53,576 nucleotides of DNA from Bacteroidales bacterium (GCA_021738505.1 JAIPBW010000013.1:1-53576); one strand, 5' to 3'; positions 9,549 through 17,981 are shown, counted from the stretch's first letter. The notes: generated by a model not told the origin, from the letters alone. A program made the numbers and translations.

Positions 9549-9582
9549 CAAAAATATAACGAAATGAAACATAATCAACAAA
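9549..9582 (-). promoter_or_regulatory. Putative sulfotransferase promoter
   Basis: On the minus strand TATTTTTG (9549-9556) matches TAnnTTTG. TTG (9576-9578) or TTTG (9579-9582) lies 19 or 22 bases upstream. Confidence 0.45.
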
Positions 9583-9738
9583 AGAGAAATTTTTTGAAGG
9601 GTTATAACAAAATTAATATTGTATAAAATAGTAAAGATCAAATAAAAACACAATTAGGTTCAATTGAACGAAAGATAGTTTTAATTAAAATGTATTTTTG
9701 CAACACAAAAGAAATTCCATAATTTTAATAGAAATTCG

Positions 9739-9763
9739 AAAAAACTCAAGCAGGGGGCTTGGG
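9739..9763 (-). terminator. Rho-independent terminator of rnr
   Basis: Stem CTCAAGC/GCTTGGG around loop AGGGG (plus-strand letters, 9745-9763), followed on the minus strand by six T (9739-9744). It lies 31 bases past the rnr stop. Confidence 0.65.
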
Positions 9764-9794
9764 CTCAAAAGAATTTTTGTTAATTGTAATGAAC

Positions 9795-11948
9795 CTATTC
9801 CACCAGTTCAAAGTTCATTTGTTTCTTGGATAAGTCCACACTTTTAACAATAATATGAACCTTGTCGCCTAATTGATAAACCTCCTGATGTTTGTGCCCT
9901 ACCACTCTGTAATTGTCCTCATCGAGATAATAAAAGTCGTCTTTCATAGTTTTCAGCGAAACCATTCCTTCACAGTGGCTTTCTGTAAGCTCTACGAAAA
10001 TCCCCCACTTGCTAACACCGGTAATAGTTCCTTCAAATTCCTCTCCTACTTTATCCACAAGATATTCGGCTTGTTTTAATTTTATGGATTCCCGCTCCGC
10101 TTCCATAGCGCGGCGCTCCTGTTCCGAACAATATTCTGCCTGCTCTTCATATTCCGTAGCCGGGACACTGTTTCCCCCGTTCAAATAGTGAAACAATAAA
10201 CGATGCACAATCAAATCCGGATACCGCCGAATTGGAGATGTAAAGTGTGAATAATAATCGAAAGATAACCCGTAATGCCCGATATTTTGCGTGCTATATT
10301 CTGCCTTTGACATGGTTCTTACGGCAATCGATTCGATAAGGTATTGCTCACCTTTGCCCTCAATCTGTTTAAACAAACGGTTGAAAGAATTGCTAATTCC
10401 TTTACGAGACCCTGTGTTCATCTTGTAGCCTAATTTTGCTACAAATTCTGCCATAGTAGATAGTTTCTCGGGATTGGGCTCATCGTGAACGCGGTAAAGA
10501 AACGTTTTCGGTTTTTCTTTGCCTTTGGGATTTCCAATGAACTCAGCTACTTTCCTGTTAGCCAATAGCATGAATTCTTCCACCAGTTTATGAGCATCCT
10601 TTTGTTCTTTCACAAAAGCACGGATAGGATGTCCTTTTTCATCCAATTCAAACCTTACTTCTGTAGAATGAAAAGCAATCGCACCTTTTTCAAATCTATT
10701 GTTCCGAAGAATTTTAGCTAATTCGTCGAGCTTTAATATTTCTTTATTAAACGGCCCATTTCCGGACTCTATAATATCCTGTGCTTCTTCATAAGTAAAT
10801 CGTTTGTTTGAGCGGGTAATCGTTTTTCCAAACCATTGGCTTTTGACATTAGCTTCATTGTCTATTTCAAAAATGGCAGAGAAGGTGAGCTTATCTTCAT
10901 CAGGACGCAAAGAACAAACATTATTTGATAATTTTTCCGGGAGCATTGGAATTACGCGATCAACGAGATAGATGGATGTAGCTCGTTTATAAGCTTCCTC
11001 ATCCAAAACGCTTCCTTTTTCCACATAATGCGAAACATCAGCAATGTGAATTCCAATATCCCAGTTACCGTTTTCTAATTTACGTATTGATAAAGCATCG
11101 TCAAAGTCTTTAGCATCTAAAGGGTCAATTGTAAATGTGGGAAGCTCACGAAGGTCCTTACGTTTCTTTATCTCCTTATTCGGAATATTAATATCAATTT
11201 TTTCCGCTTCTTTTTCAACATCTTTAGGAAAACTTAAGGGAAATTCATGGCTTGCTAAAATGGAATTCATTTCCACATCATTCTTACCGGGCTTTCCAAG
11301 GACATTTATAATTTTGCCAAAAGGGTTTTTGGAATGTTCAGGCCAGTCGGTAATCACAGCAATGGCCTTATCTCCGTTATTGGCTCCTTTTAACGAATCG
11401 AGAGGGATAAATAAGTCTGTTGTTATGGAAGGATTATCGGGAACTAAAAAAGCAAAACGCGTGGAAATCTCCAGATTTCCTACAAACTGGCTATGGCCAC
11501 GTTCAAGTACTTCGACAATTTGACCTTCAAGTTTTCGTCCTTTCCTCTTCGGAAACAAAAATACCTTTACCCGATCACCATCTATAGCATGATTGGTATT
11601 GTTTGAATTAATAAATACATCTTCATCACATTCCTTGCTGGAAATGTAAGCTTTTCCGGTTTGCTTCATGTCTACTTTACCTTCAATTACACTTCCCTGG
11701 GTTTTTGAAGTTATGTATTCCGGATTTAACTTGAATTTTCCCTTACGTTCCTGATGCAATGCACCATCATCTTTCAAATCAAAAATAATTTGTTTGATAA
11801 GATCGCGGGAAGGTTTATCATGTAAACCCAGGGCAGCCGAAACTTGCTTGTAATTAAAACTTTTAAATGGTTCACCGGCAAAAATGTGTAATACTTGTTC
11901 GGCTATTGCATTCTTCTTCTTTATTTTTTTTCTCTTCTTTTTTACCAT
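9795..11948 (-). CDS. rnr: Ribonuclease R
   Basis: 3'-5' exoribonuclease of the RNase II/R family that degrades structured RNA. 717 aa: lysine-rich start, winged-helix region about 15-75, cold-shock/OB domain about 80-150, RNB catalytic domain from about 260 with the acidic motif DPLDAKDFDDA (D275, D281, D283, D284 bind the metals), and a C-terminal S1 domain from about 630 (GEEFEGTITGVSKWGIFVEL). The order and length match RNase R rather than RNase II. Monocistronic, with a terminator downstream. Confidence 0.96.
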   Translation of the reverse strand: MVKKKRKKIKKKNAIAEQVLHIFAGEPFKSFNYKQVSAALGLHDKPSRDLIKQIIFDLKDDGALHQERKGKFKLNPEYITSKTQGSVIEGKVDMKQTGKAYISSKECDEDVFINSNNTNHAIDGDRVKVFLFPKRKGRKLEGQIVEVLERGHSQFVGNLEISTRFAFLVPDNPSITTDLFIPLDSLKGANNGDKAIAVITDWPEHSKNPFGKIINVLGKPGKNDVEMNSILASHEFPLSFPKDVEKEAEKIDINIPNKEIKKRKDLRELPTFTIDPLDAKDFDDALSIRKLENGNWDIGIHIADVSHYVEKGSVLDEEAYKRATSIYLVDRVIPMLPEKLSNNVCSLRPDEDKLTFSAIFEIDNEANVKSQWFGKTITRSNKRFTYEEAQDIIESGNGPFNKEILKLDELAKILRNNRFEKGAIAFHSTEVRFELDEKGHPIRAFVKEQKDAHKLVEEFMLLANRKVAEFIGNPKGKEKPKTFLYRVHDEPNPEKLSTMAEFVAKLGYKMNTGSRKGISNSFNRLFKQIEGKGEQYLIESIAVRTMSKAEYSTQNIGHYGLSFDYYSHFTSPIRRYPDLIVHRLLFHYLNGGNSVPATEYEEQAEYCSEQERRAMEAERESIKLKQAEYLVDKVGEEFEGTITGVSKWGIFVELTESHCEGMVSLKTMKDDFYYLDEDNYRVVGHKHQEVYQLGDKVHIIVKSVDLSKKQMNFELVE

Positions 11949-12296
11949 GTTGATTTATATGGGTTGTTTAATTCTAAACGAATATAGTTCTTTTATATAG
12001 AACAAAAATCGTTTATTTTATTCATCTGAGTATTAAATTAGGATGAAATATTGTGAAATATGTTAGTTTTAAGTGAATTATACGTTTAGATTGGTTGAAC
12101 AAGAAACAGGATTTCAGGTATTAAAATTCTCCGGAAGAAGATTACTGGCTGAAAGCAATAAGATTTTTATTGGCTGGAATAAGATTTTTATGTAATTTAG
12201 AAACCAATTTAAAAAGTTTAAACAAAAAAAAAGCATGACTGTTTAAAAAGAAGCAGATTTATTTATATATTTAACAAAACCAAAAAAAGAATAACT
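11949..12296. other. Intergenic region between rnr and the encapsulin operon
   Basis: 348 bases without a gene, holding the divergent starts of rnr and the encapsulin operon. A small inverted repeat GTTCT/AGAAC flanks a TA-rich centre near 11980-11996. Two direct repeats occur at 12157-12191 (separate entry). No clean TAnnTTTG box is seen for either gene. Confidence 0.55.
12157..12191. repeat. Two 14-bp direct repeats upstream of the encapsulin operon
   Basis: AATAAGATTTTTAT occurs at 12157-12170 and 12178-12191, start to start 21 bases (two helical turns), each preceded by TGGCTG within a few bases. The spacing and position fit paired regulator sites, or a small tandem duplication. Confidence 0.5.
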
Positions 12297-12641
12297 ATGT
12301 CAAATTATCATGAACCAGCTGAAGAACTCAGCAAAGAGGCCCGTAATTTTTCCAGAGCCTTAAACAGTTTAAAAGAAGAAATAGAGGCTGTTGATTGGTA
12401 TCATCAACGCGTTGATCTTACTGAAGACGAAGAGTTAGGTGAAATTATGGCCCATAACAGGGATGAAGAAATTGAACATGCCTGTATGACTTTGGAATGG
12501 CTACGCCGCAATATGCCAGGCTGGGATGAAGAATTGAAGACGTATCTTTTTAAAGAAGGTTCAATTGCTCATTTAGAAGAAGGCGAAGAAAATGAAGAAG
12601 GTGAAAGTTCATCAGATTTAGGAATTGGTAAAATTAAATAA
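12297..12641 (+). CDS. Encapsulated ferritin-like protein (EncFtn cargo)
   Basis: 114-aa two-helix ferritin-like cargo that oxidises Fe(II) inside an encapsulin shell. The signature HEPAEELS...EAVDWYHQR...AHNRDEEIEHA is nearly that of the Rhodospirillum rubrum EncFtn. By alignment on the conserved Trp, E28, E58 and H61 occupy the di-iron positions (E32, E62, H65 there). After an acidic linker the C-terminus ends in DLGIGKIK, the pattern of the encapsulin targeting peptide. The shell gene starts 10 bases downstream, so cargo and shell form one operon. Confidence 0.95.
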   Translation: MSNYHEPAEELSKEARNFSRALNSLKEEIEAVDWYHQRVDLTEDEELGEIMAHNRDEEIEHACMTLEWLRRNMPGWDEELKTYLFKEGSIAHLEEGEENEEGESSSDLGIGKIK

Positions 12642-12651
12642 AACTAACATT

Positions 12652-13446
12652 ATGGATATATTGAAAAAAGCTCTCGCTCCCATTTCCGACAAGGCATGGG
12701 AAGAGATTAACGATGAAGCTAAAAATACACTGGAAACCGTACTTTCTGCACGTCGCTTTGTGGATGTGGAAGGGCCTAAAGGAATAGATTATTCTGCTGT
12801 TCATTTAGGTAAATTAAATGTTCCGTCAAAGCAAAACAAAAATGATGTGCAATACGGCATTAATGAAGTTATGCCATTAGTGGAAACCCGTATTCCTTTT
12901 GAATTAGATATTTGGGAGCTGGATAATGTTGTCCGTGGAAATGAAGATATTAATCTGGATAACTTACAGGAAGCAGCTTATAAAATTGCCAGCTTTGAAG
13001 AAAAAGCAATTTATCATGGCTTTAAACAAGCAAATATTGATGGGATGTTAAATTCCAGCGAATATAGCGCCATGCAACTTCCTGAAAATCTGGATGCCGT
13101 TGTGGAAAAACTCTCAGCTGCCATTGTACAATTCCAGAAAAAAGGTGTTCAGGGACCATTTAATTTTGTTGTCGGTCCAAAAATTTACCAGAAACTAAAT
13201 AGCCACATGAAAGGCTATCCATTGAAAAAGCAGGTTTTGAATACGATCGGAGGCGAGATTATCCTTTCTCATGAAATTGATAGTGCTCTTCTCGTTTCTG
13301 CACGCGGAGGGGATTTCCGACTAACATTGGGGAATGATTTATCCATTGGTTATGATAATCATACCAATCAAAAAGTAGAACTTTACCTGATGGAGTCATT
13401 TACCTTCCAGGTGTTAGATCCCGCTGCTATTATTGTATTTAAATAA
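12652..13446 (+). CDS. Family 1 encapsulin shell protein
   Basis: 264-aa HK97-fold shell protein that self-assembles into a nanocompartment, probably of the small T=1 type from its length. Family features: MDILKKALAPISDKAWEEI start (the region holding the cargo peptide inside the shell), RRFVDVEGPKG, then FEEKAIYHG, and the C-terminal LYLMESFTFQVLDPAAIIVFK. The frame extends to a TTG at 12625, but the ATG at 12652 gives the conserved N-terminus and avoids overlapping the cargo gene. Function inferred with its EncFtn cargo: iron storage and protection from Fenton chemistry. Confidence 0.96.
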   Translation: MDILKKALAPISDKAWEEINDEAKNTLETVLSARRFVDVEGPKGIDYSAVHLGKLNVPSKQNKNDVQYGINEVMPLVETRIPFELDIWELDNVVRGNEDINLDNLQEAAYKIASFEEKAIYHGFKQANIDGMLNSSEYSAMQLPENLDAVVEKLSAAIVQFQKKGVQGPFNFVVGPKIYQKLNSHMKGYPLKKQVLNTIGGEIILSHEIDSALLVSARGGDFRLTLGNDLSIGYDNHTNQKVELYLMESFTFQVLDPAAIIVFK

Positions 13447-13466
13447 TACACAATAATAAAATAATA

Positions 13467-13528
13467 CGGTTGTCCAAAAAGTGGTAAAAAAGTGTATATT
13501 TAACCAACTTTTTGGACAAACCGTTTTT
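13467..13528 (+). terminator. Terminator-like inverted repeat after the encapsulin operon
   Basis: Arms GTCCAAAAAGT (13472-13482) and ACTTTTTGGAC (13507-13517), extended on both sides by CGGTT/AACCG and by the loop-side CC/GG pairs with one-base bulges, then five T. The 24-base loop is large for a terminator. An alternative is an operator for the photolyase gene that starts 8 bases later. Confidence 0.55.
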
Positions 13529-13535
13529 ATGCTAA

Positions 13536-14843
13536 ATGAAAGATTCTGTTAACATCTTTTGGTTTCGGCGTGATTTAAGATATTTTGATAATCACGGGTT
13601 CTTTCAGGCCTTGAATGATAACAGGCCTGTTATTCCGCTTTTTATTTTTGATACGGATATTTTAAATGATCTTAGCGATAAATACGATAAACGCGTAAAT
13701 TTTATTTATCATAAACTAAATTATTTAAATACTGTATTTCAGGGACACAAAAGCTCAATACTTATTAAAAAAGGGAAACCCGTTGATGTTTTTTCTGAAT
13801 TAATTCAGCAGTATGAAGTCAAGAATGTATTTGCAAACAGGGATTATGAGCCTTACGCAATCAAAAGAGATCAAGAGATAGAAGAACTTCTTGCCAGTCA
13901 CGATATTAACCTGAAAACCTACAAAGATCAGGTTATTTTTGAAAAAGATGAAGTGACAAAGGCAAATGGAGAACCCTATAGTATTTATACACCTTACAGC
14001 AGAACCTGGAAAAGAAAATTTTCAGAAAAGCATGTTCAGAAACACCCTTCCGAAGATTTTTTAACGAACTTATACCAGAAGAAATACAATTTTCCATTTT
14101 TAGAAGATGTTGGCTTTAAGCCTTCCTGGAATCATTACCCGGATGAAGAGCCCCAGGAGGATCTTATCAAAAATTATCACCTGTACCGTAATTTTCCTGC
14201 CAAAGACGCAACCTCGAGGATAGGAATACATCTTCGTTTTGGGACAGTCAGTATTCGGCAAATGATAAAGTTGGGAAGAAAATTAAATGAAACCTGGCTA
14301 AACGAATTGATATGGCGAGAGTTTTACATGATGATCCTTTATCAGCATCCCTATGTTGTCAATCAGGAGTTTAAGCCTGCCTATCGATGGATCCCATGGC
14401 GGCAATCAGAAGAAGAGTTTAAGCGCTGGCAGGAAGGTCAAACCGGCTTTCCTATGGTGGATGCCGGTATGCGACAGTTAAATGAAACAGGGTATATGCA
14501 CAATCGTGTTCGGATGATTACAGCAAGCTTTCTGGTAAAGCATCTGCTGATCGATTGGCGATGGGGAGAAGCCTATTTTGCAGAAAAACTGTTGGATTAC
14601 GAATTGGCATCCAATAATGGAAACTGGCAATGGGCCGCCGGTTCGGGATGTGATGCTGCTCCTTACTTCAGAGTTTTCAACCCTACAACACAAGTTCATA
14701 AATTTGACCCCGATAAAGAATATATTTCAAAGTGGCTGAAGGAATATGGAACATCTGCTTATCCAAAGCGTATAGTTAGTCACAAGGAAGCACGAGAGCG
14801 CGCACTTCAAACCTATAAAGACGCATTGCAAACCGGAGGTTAA
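13536..14843 (+). CDS. phr: Deoxyribodipyrimidine photolyase (class I CPD type)
   Basis: Light-driven repair of cyclobutane pyrimidine dimers. 435 aa: N-terminal photolyase alpha/beta domain (IFWFRRDLRYFDN), then the helical FAD domain with WLNELIWREFY, GQTGFPMVDAGMRQL, MHNRVRMITASFLVKHL and the C-terminal NNGNWQWAAGSGCDAAPYFR. The last motif and the Met in RVRM are typical of photolyases rather than plant or DASH cryptochromes. Followed after 7 bases by a TetR-type regulator. Confidence 0.93.
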   Translation: MKDSVNIFWFRRDLRYFDNHGFFQALNDNRPVIPLFIFDTDILNDLSDKYDKRVNFIYHKLNYLNTVFQGHKSSILIKKGKPVDVFSELIQQYEVKNVFANRDYEPYAIKRDQEIEELLASHDINLKTYKDQVIFEKDEVTKANGEPYSIYTPYSRTWKRKFSEKHVQKHPSEDFLTNLYQKKYNFPFLEDVGFKPSWNHYPDEEPQEDLIKNYHLYRNFPAKDATSRIGIHLRFGTVSIRQMIKLGRKLNETWLNELIWREFYMMILYQHPYVVNQEFKPAYRWIPWRQSEEEFKRWQEGQTGFPMVDAGMRQLNETGYMHNRVRMITASFLVKHLLIDWRWGEAYFAEKLLDYELASNNGNWQWAAGSGCDAAPYFRVFNPTTQVHKFDPDKEYISKWLKEYGTSAYPKRIVSHKEARERALQTYKDALQTGG

Positions 14844-14850
14844 ATAATCT

Positions 14851-15447
14851 ATGGAAAAGAATTACTCTTCAAGGCAGCTACAAATTTTGATTTCTGCGAT
14901 AAGTCTTATTGAGGAGGACGGAATACAAAATCTGACCATTAAGAATTTGGCCAAAAGAAATTGTATCACGGACGGTGCCATTTACAAACATTTTAAAAAT
15001 AAGGACGAAATCATAAATGCAACGCTGGAAATGGTTCGTGCCGATATTTTACACCTTTTTAATAAGGCGGAAGGCTATTCTGATAATCCCATTTCTATGT
15101 TAGCATATCATGTAAAATGTTATGCCTCTTTCTTTCATAAAAATCCTGCTTACGGAATAATATTGTTATCAGAGACAGGCCGAAATGAAGCACGACAGTT
15201 AAAGCCTTTTCTAAAAATATTAATGGATGAAGCAAAAACCATTATTCAAAGAATTATTCAAAAAGGTCAGGAAACCCATTATTTTCGGAATGATATCATG
15301 TCAGACCATCTGGCTTTACTATATATGAGCAGTTTGCGTTTTACTTTGGCAAAGTGGTATGCGAGTGAATATGAAATGGATATACAGAGCGAATGCACGA
15401 AAATATGGAACTCTCTCCGATTACTTTTTAGTAATAAATCCGATTAA
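14851..15447 (+). CDS. TetR/AcrR-family transcriptional regulator
   Basis: 198 aa. N-terminal TetR helix-turn-helix at about 10-56 (SLIEEDGIQNLTIKNLAKR, then DGAIYKHFKNKDEII) and a helical ligand domain with no recognisable signature. Co-transcribed with the photolyase gene (7-base gap). A 22-bp inverted repeat 35 bases downstream of its stop lies in the nrfH promoter and has the size of a TetR operator, so it may control the nrf operon. That is inference from position only. Confidence 0.88.
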   Translation: MEKNYSSRQLQILISAISLIEEDGIQNLTIKNLAKRNCITDGAIYKHFKNKDEIINATLEMVRADILHLFNKAEGYSDNPISMLAYHVKCYASFFHKNPAYGIILLSETGRNEARQLKPFLKILMDEAKTIIQRIIQKGQETHYFRNDIMSDHLALLYMSSLRFTLAKWYASEYEMDIQSECTKIWNSLRLLFSNKSD

Positions 15448-15482
15448 GCTTAATTAGAATAAAAATAAATTGCAATATTTAT

Positions 15483-15504
15483 CAGGTAAACGGTTACTTA
15501 CCTG
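15483..15504. promoter_or_regulatory. Inverted repeat in the nrfH promoter (candidate operator)
   Basis: CAGGTAA (15483-15489) and TTACCTG (15498-15504) form perfect 7-bp arms around 8 bases. It ends 13 bases before the -7 box at 15518 and so covers the -33 region. Confidence 0.6.
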
Positions 15505-15517
15505 GGAGTATGTTTAT

Positions 15518-15525
15518 TAAATTTG
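15518..15525 (+). promoter_or_regulatory. Putative -7 box of nrfH
   Basis: TAAATTTG matches TAnnTTTG and lies 15 bases before the nrfH ATG at 15541, implying a very short or absent leader. Confidence 0.4.
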
Positions 15526-15540
15526 AGAAAATTTAAGTGC

Positions 15541-16131
15541 ATGAATTTTTTAAAAAAGTTTTATCCCCCGGATAGGTGGAAAATCCCCGTCATAATTTTA
15601 TTAGGGATTTTTGTTGGTCTCGGGGCTTATCTGGTTCATATTTCGCGGGCTCCTTCTTATTTATCCGATGAGCCTGAAACATGTATTAATTGCCATGTGA
15701 TGGTTCCGCAGTATGCTACCTGGATGCACAGTTCCCACAGAGAGCATACAAATTGCAATGATTGCCATGTGCCACATGACAATTTTGTTGATCATTACTA
15801 TTTCAAAGCCAAAGACGGGCTGCGCCATGCTACAATATTCACTTTACGTAATGAACCTCAGAGTATAACCATTAAACATGCAGGAGTGGAAGTCGTTCAG
15901 CAAAACTGCATACGGTGTCATGAAGATTTGATCGAGGAAGATAAGATATTCAACAAAAACAAAGAATTAGTAGAAATGCGTAAAGAGCGGTTGTGTTGGG
16001 ATTGCCATCGGGATATTCCACATGGCGGTGTGCGTAGCCTTTCAAGCACGCCGAATGCCGTTGTCCCGTTACCCAAAAGTCCTGTCCCAAAGTGGTTAAA
16101 AAAAGCAAAAACGAAAGAAAATAAAAAATAA
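15541..16131 (+). CDS. nrfH: Cytochrome c nitrite reductase small subunit NrfH
   Basis: Membrane-anchored tetraheme quinol dehydrogenase that passes electrons from menaquinol to NrfA. 196 aa with one N-terminal membrane helix (about 15-34) and four CXXCH sites: C48-C51, C72-C75, C123-C126 and C152-C155. This is the NapC/NirT/NrfH pattern. The frame runs back to a TTG at 15523, but ATG 15541 fits the family N-terminus. First gene of the nrfH-nrfA-porin-ccsB-ccsA set. Confidence 0.96.
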   Translation: MNFLKKFYPPDRWKIPVIILLGIFVGLGAYLVHISRAPSYLSDEPETCINCHVMVPQYATWMHSSHREHTNCNDCHVPHDNFVDHYYFKAKDGLRHATIFTLRNEPQSITIKHAGVEVVQQNCIRCHEDLIEEDKIFNKNKELVEMRKERLCWDCHRDIPHGGVRSLSSTPNAVVPLPKSPVPKWLKKAKTKENKK

Positions 16132-16140
16132 AATCCATTG

Positions 16141-16211
16141 ATATGAAACGAACATGATAGCCTTAAACACACAGATAAATGATTAAAGTTAGGCTACTGC
16201 ATGTGAGTTCC
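16141..16211. repeat. 71-bp repeat, copy A (5' module), between nrfH and nrfA
   Basis: Identical over 71 bases to 53237-53307. Inside it TAGCCTTAA (16158-16166) and TTAGGCTA (16189-16196) can pair with one bulge. The ATGAAACGA inside it opens only a five-codon frame. It leaves 29 bases before the nrfA start. Confidence 0.95.
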
Positions 16212-16240
16212 ATAACACCTATTTAATAAAATTTAATCAT

Positions 16241-17743
16241 ATGAAACCAATACGTGAGCAAGTCAAACAAAAACCGTGGTTAGGCTGGGTGCTTTTCCTG
16301 GCAACAATGGTGGTTGTATTTCTATTAGGGTTACTGGCCTCTTCGGTAATGGAACGCCGTGAGGAGGCTGCTTTTGCCTATAAACCCCAGGTTGAACATT
16401 CTCAATTTGAACCAAGAAATGAAGTTTGGGGCCAAAATTTCCCACAAGAATACAATCGATACAGGGAAACGCTGGATACTACATTCCGTTCAAAATATAA
16501 CGGGAATGCTTTTATAGATATGTTGGAAGAATATCCGGAACTTGTTGTCCTGTGGGCAAATTATGGATTTTCAAAAGAATATAACCAGGGACGTGGTCAC
16601 GCATATGCTATTGAGGATATCCGTAAAATCCTTCGTACGGGAGCTCCGGTCGACGGAAAATCAAGTCCGATGCCCAATACGTGTTGGACCTGTAAAAGTC
16701 CCGATGTTCCACGAGTGATGAATGAAATCGGAGTGGCTGAGTTTTATAAAGGCAGCTGGGAGACGTTGGGACACGAAATTGTCAACCCCATAGGTTGTGC
16801 CGATTGTCATGATGCAGATGATATGTCGTTGCGCATCACTCGTCCTGCATTAAAAGAAGCTTTTGAAAGCCAGGGAAGAGATATTAAGGATGTTACTCAT
16901 CAGGAAAAGCGCAGTTTGGTTTGTGCTCAATGTCACGTGGAATACTACTTTAGAGGGGACTCGAATTATCTGGTATTACCCTGGAAAAATGGAGTCAAAA
17001 TAGAAGAGGTAATTGCTTATTATGATAGCTATAATTTTGTTGACTGGAAACATGGTATTTCGAAAGCACCTATGCTTAAAGCACAACATCCCGATTATGA
17101 ATTATTCCAAAGCGGCATTCATGCGGAGCGTGGGCTTGCTTGTGCCGATTGCCACATGCCATACATGAGTGAAGGAGGACAAAAGTTCTCTGATCATAAA
17201 GTGCAAAGTCCGCTCAATTATATCAACAAAACCTGTCAGGTTTGTCACCGGGAAGACGAAAAGGATTTAGTAGAAAATGTTTATGAACGCCAGGATAAAA
17301 TCAAGGAAAGTCGACGTCAACTTGAAAAACTATTGGTAAGAGCTCATGTTGAAGCAGGTAAAGCCTGGGAGCTTAATGCAACAGAGCAAGAGATGAAAGA
17401 TGCTCTCTATGATATTCGTCATGCCCAGATGATGTGGGATTACGTGGCTGCAAGTCATGGTGCTCCATTCCATGCTCCAATCGAATCAAGCAGGATTTTG
17501 GCAAAAGGAATTAATATTGCTCAGGAAGCTCGCCTAAAATTGAGCAGAATTCTCATGGATAAAGGTTTTGAAGGGGAGGTTTCATACCCGGATATACCTA
17601 CCAAAGCCAAAGCTCAGGAGTATATCGGTTTGGATATGGATAAGTTAAACGCGGAAAAAGAAAAATTCATGAAAGAAGTTGTTCCGGAATGGGTAGAGAA
17701 AGCCAAAAAGCGGGAAGCAACTTATGAAACTAAAGATTTGTAA
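16241..17743 (+). CDS. nrfA: Cytochrome c nitrite reductase catalytic subunit NrfA
   Basis: Periplasmic pentaheme enzyme reducing nitrite to ammonium with six electrons. 500 aa with an N-terminal membrane/signal helix (about 14-34). The catalytic heme site is CXXCK at C148-C151-K152, and four CXXCH sites sit at C186, C228, C301 and C332. RGH (R118), CHVEYYF after C231, and KAQHPDYE (H283) match the catalytic Arg, Tyr/calcium-site and His regions. Paired with nrfH. The sequences on both sides of the gene recur together, without it, at the right end of the window. Confidence 0.97.
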   Translation: MKPIREQVKQKPWLGWVLFLATMVVVFLLGLLASSVMERREEAAFAYKPQVEHSQFEPRNEVWGQNFPQEYNRYRETLDTTFRSKYNGNAFIDMLEEYPELVVLWANYGFSKEYNQGRGHAYAIEDIRKILRTGAPVDGKSSPMPNTCWTCKSPDVPRVMNEIGVAEFYKGSWETLGHEIVNPIGCADCHDADDMSLRITRPALKEAFESQGRDIKDVTHQEKRSLVCAQCHVEYYFRGDSNYLVLPWKNGVKIEEVIAYYDSYNFVDWKHGISKAPMLKAQHPDYELFQSGIHAERGLACADCHMPYMSEGGQKFSDHKVQSPLNYINKTCQVCHREDEKDLVENVYERQDKIKESRRQLEKLLVRAHVEAGKAWELNATEQEMKDALYDIRHAQMMWDYVAASHGAPFHAPIESSRILAKGINIAQEARLKLSRILMDKGFEGEVSYPDIPTKAKAQEYIGLDMDKLNAEKEKFMKEVVPEWVEKAKKREATYETKDL

Positions 17744-17754
17744 AATAAACTTAG

Positions 17755-17862
17755 CCATATAAAACCCCATGCCGAGGCGTTCGGCATACTGGAGAATGAT
17801 TAAATGCAAGGAGGCCATGCGTTAATGCGATGAAGCGATGAAGCGATGAAGCGATGAAGCGA
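17755..17862. repeat. Composite repeat, copy A (3' module): hairpin, core and octamers
   Basis: After the nrfA stop come a perfect hairpin ATGCCGA/TCGGCAT (17769-17787, possibly also the nrfA terminator), the core GGAGAATGATTAAATGC (17791-17807, identical at 53395-53411), and four perfect copies of the octamer GCGATGAA (17827-17858) plus GCGA. The same order recurs at 53357-53468. Confidence 0.85.
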
Positions 17863-17887
17863 GAGAGTGAATTGAGCGAACGAAGCG

Positions 17888-17905
17888 TCCCGATAGCTAT
17901 CGGGA
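17888..17905. repeat. 18-bp perfect palindrome (TCCCGAT...ATCGGGA type)
   Basis: TCCCGATAGCTATCGGGA is fully self-complementary. The outer heptamers TCCCGAT/ATCGGGA recur around another loop at 25244-25263. It lies in the low-complexity leader of the porin gene. Confidence 0.75.
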
Positions 17906-17981
17906 TAAGAGAACGAATCGACTAAGAGAAAAAGCGAACAACGAACAAAGAACAAGAAACACAGAACAAAATTTTAAGCAT

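Larger units (their letters stand above)
9476..9794. other. Intergenic region between sulfotransferase and rnr
   Basis: 319 bases without a gene. It carries a minus-strand promoter for the sulfotransferase (near 9549-9582), a plus-strand TATTTTTG box at 9693-9700 with no plus-strand gene behind it, and the rnr terminator hairpin (9739-9763). Confidence 0.6.

Noticed and set aside
11137-11523. 128-aa frame antisense to rnr
   Set aside because: Shadow of the RNB-domain coding sequence, with no promoter or homology.
12625-12651. TTG start for encapsulin overlapping the cargo gene
   Set aside because: The conserved encapsulin N-terminus begins at ATG 12652.
17827-17862. Possible CRISPR array from tandem repeats after nrfA
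   Set aside because: Units are 8 bases with no spacers, and no cas gene is present.
16141-17862. Insertion sequence or transposon carrying nrfA
   Set aside because: No transposase, no terminal inverted repeats and no target-site duplication could be identified; the repeat is reported as a composite repeat only.
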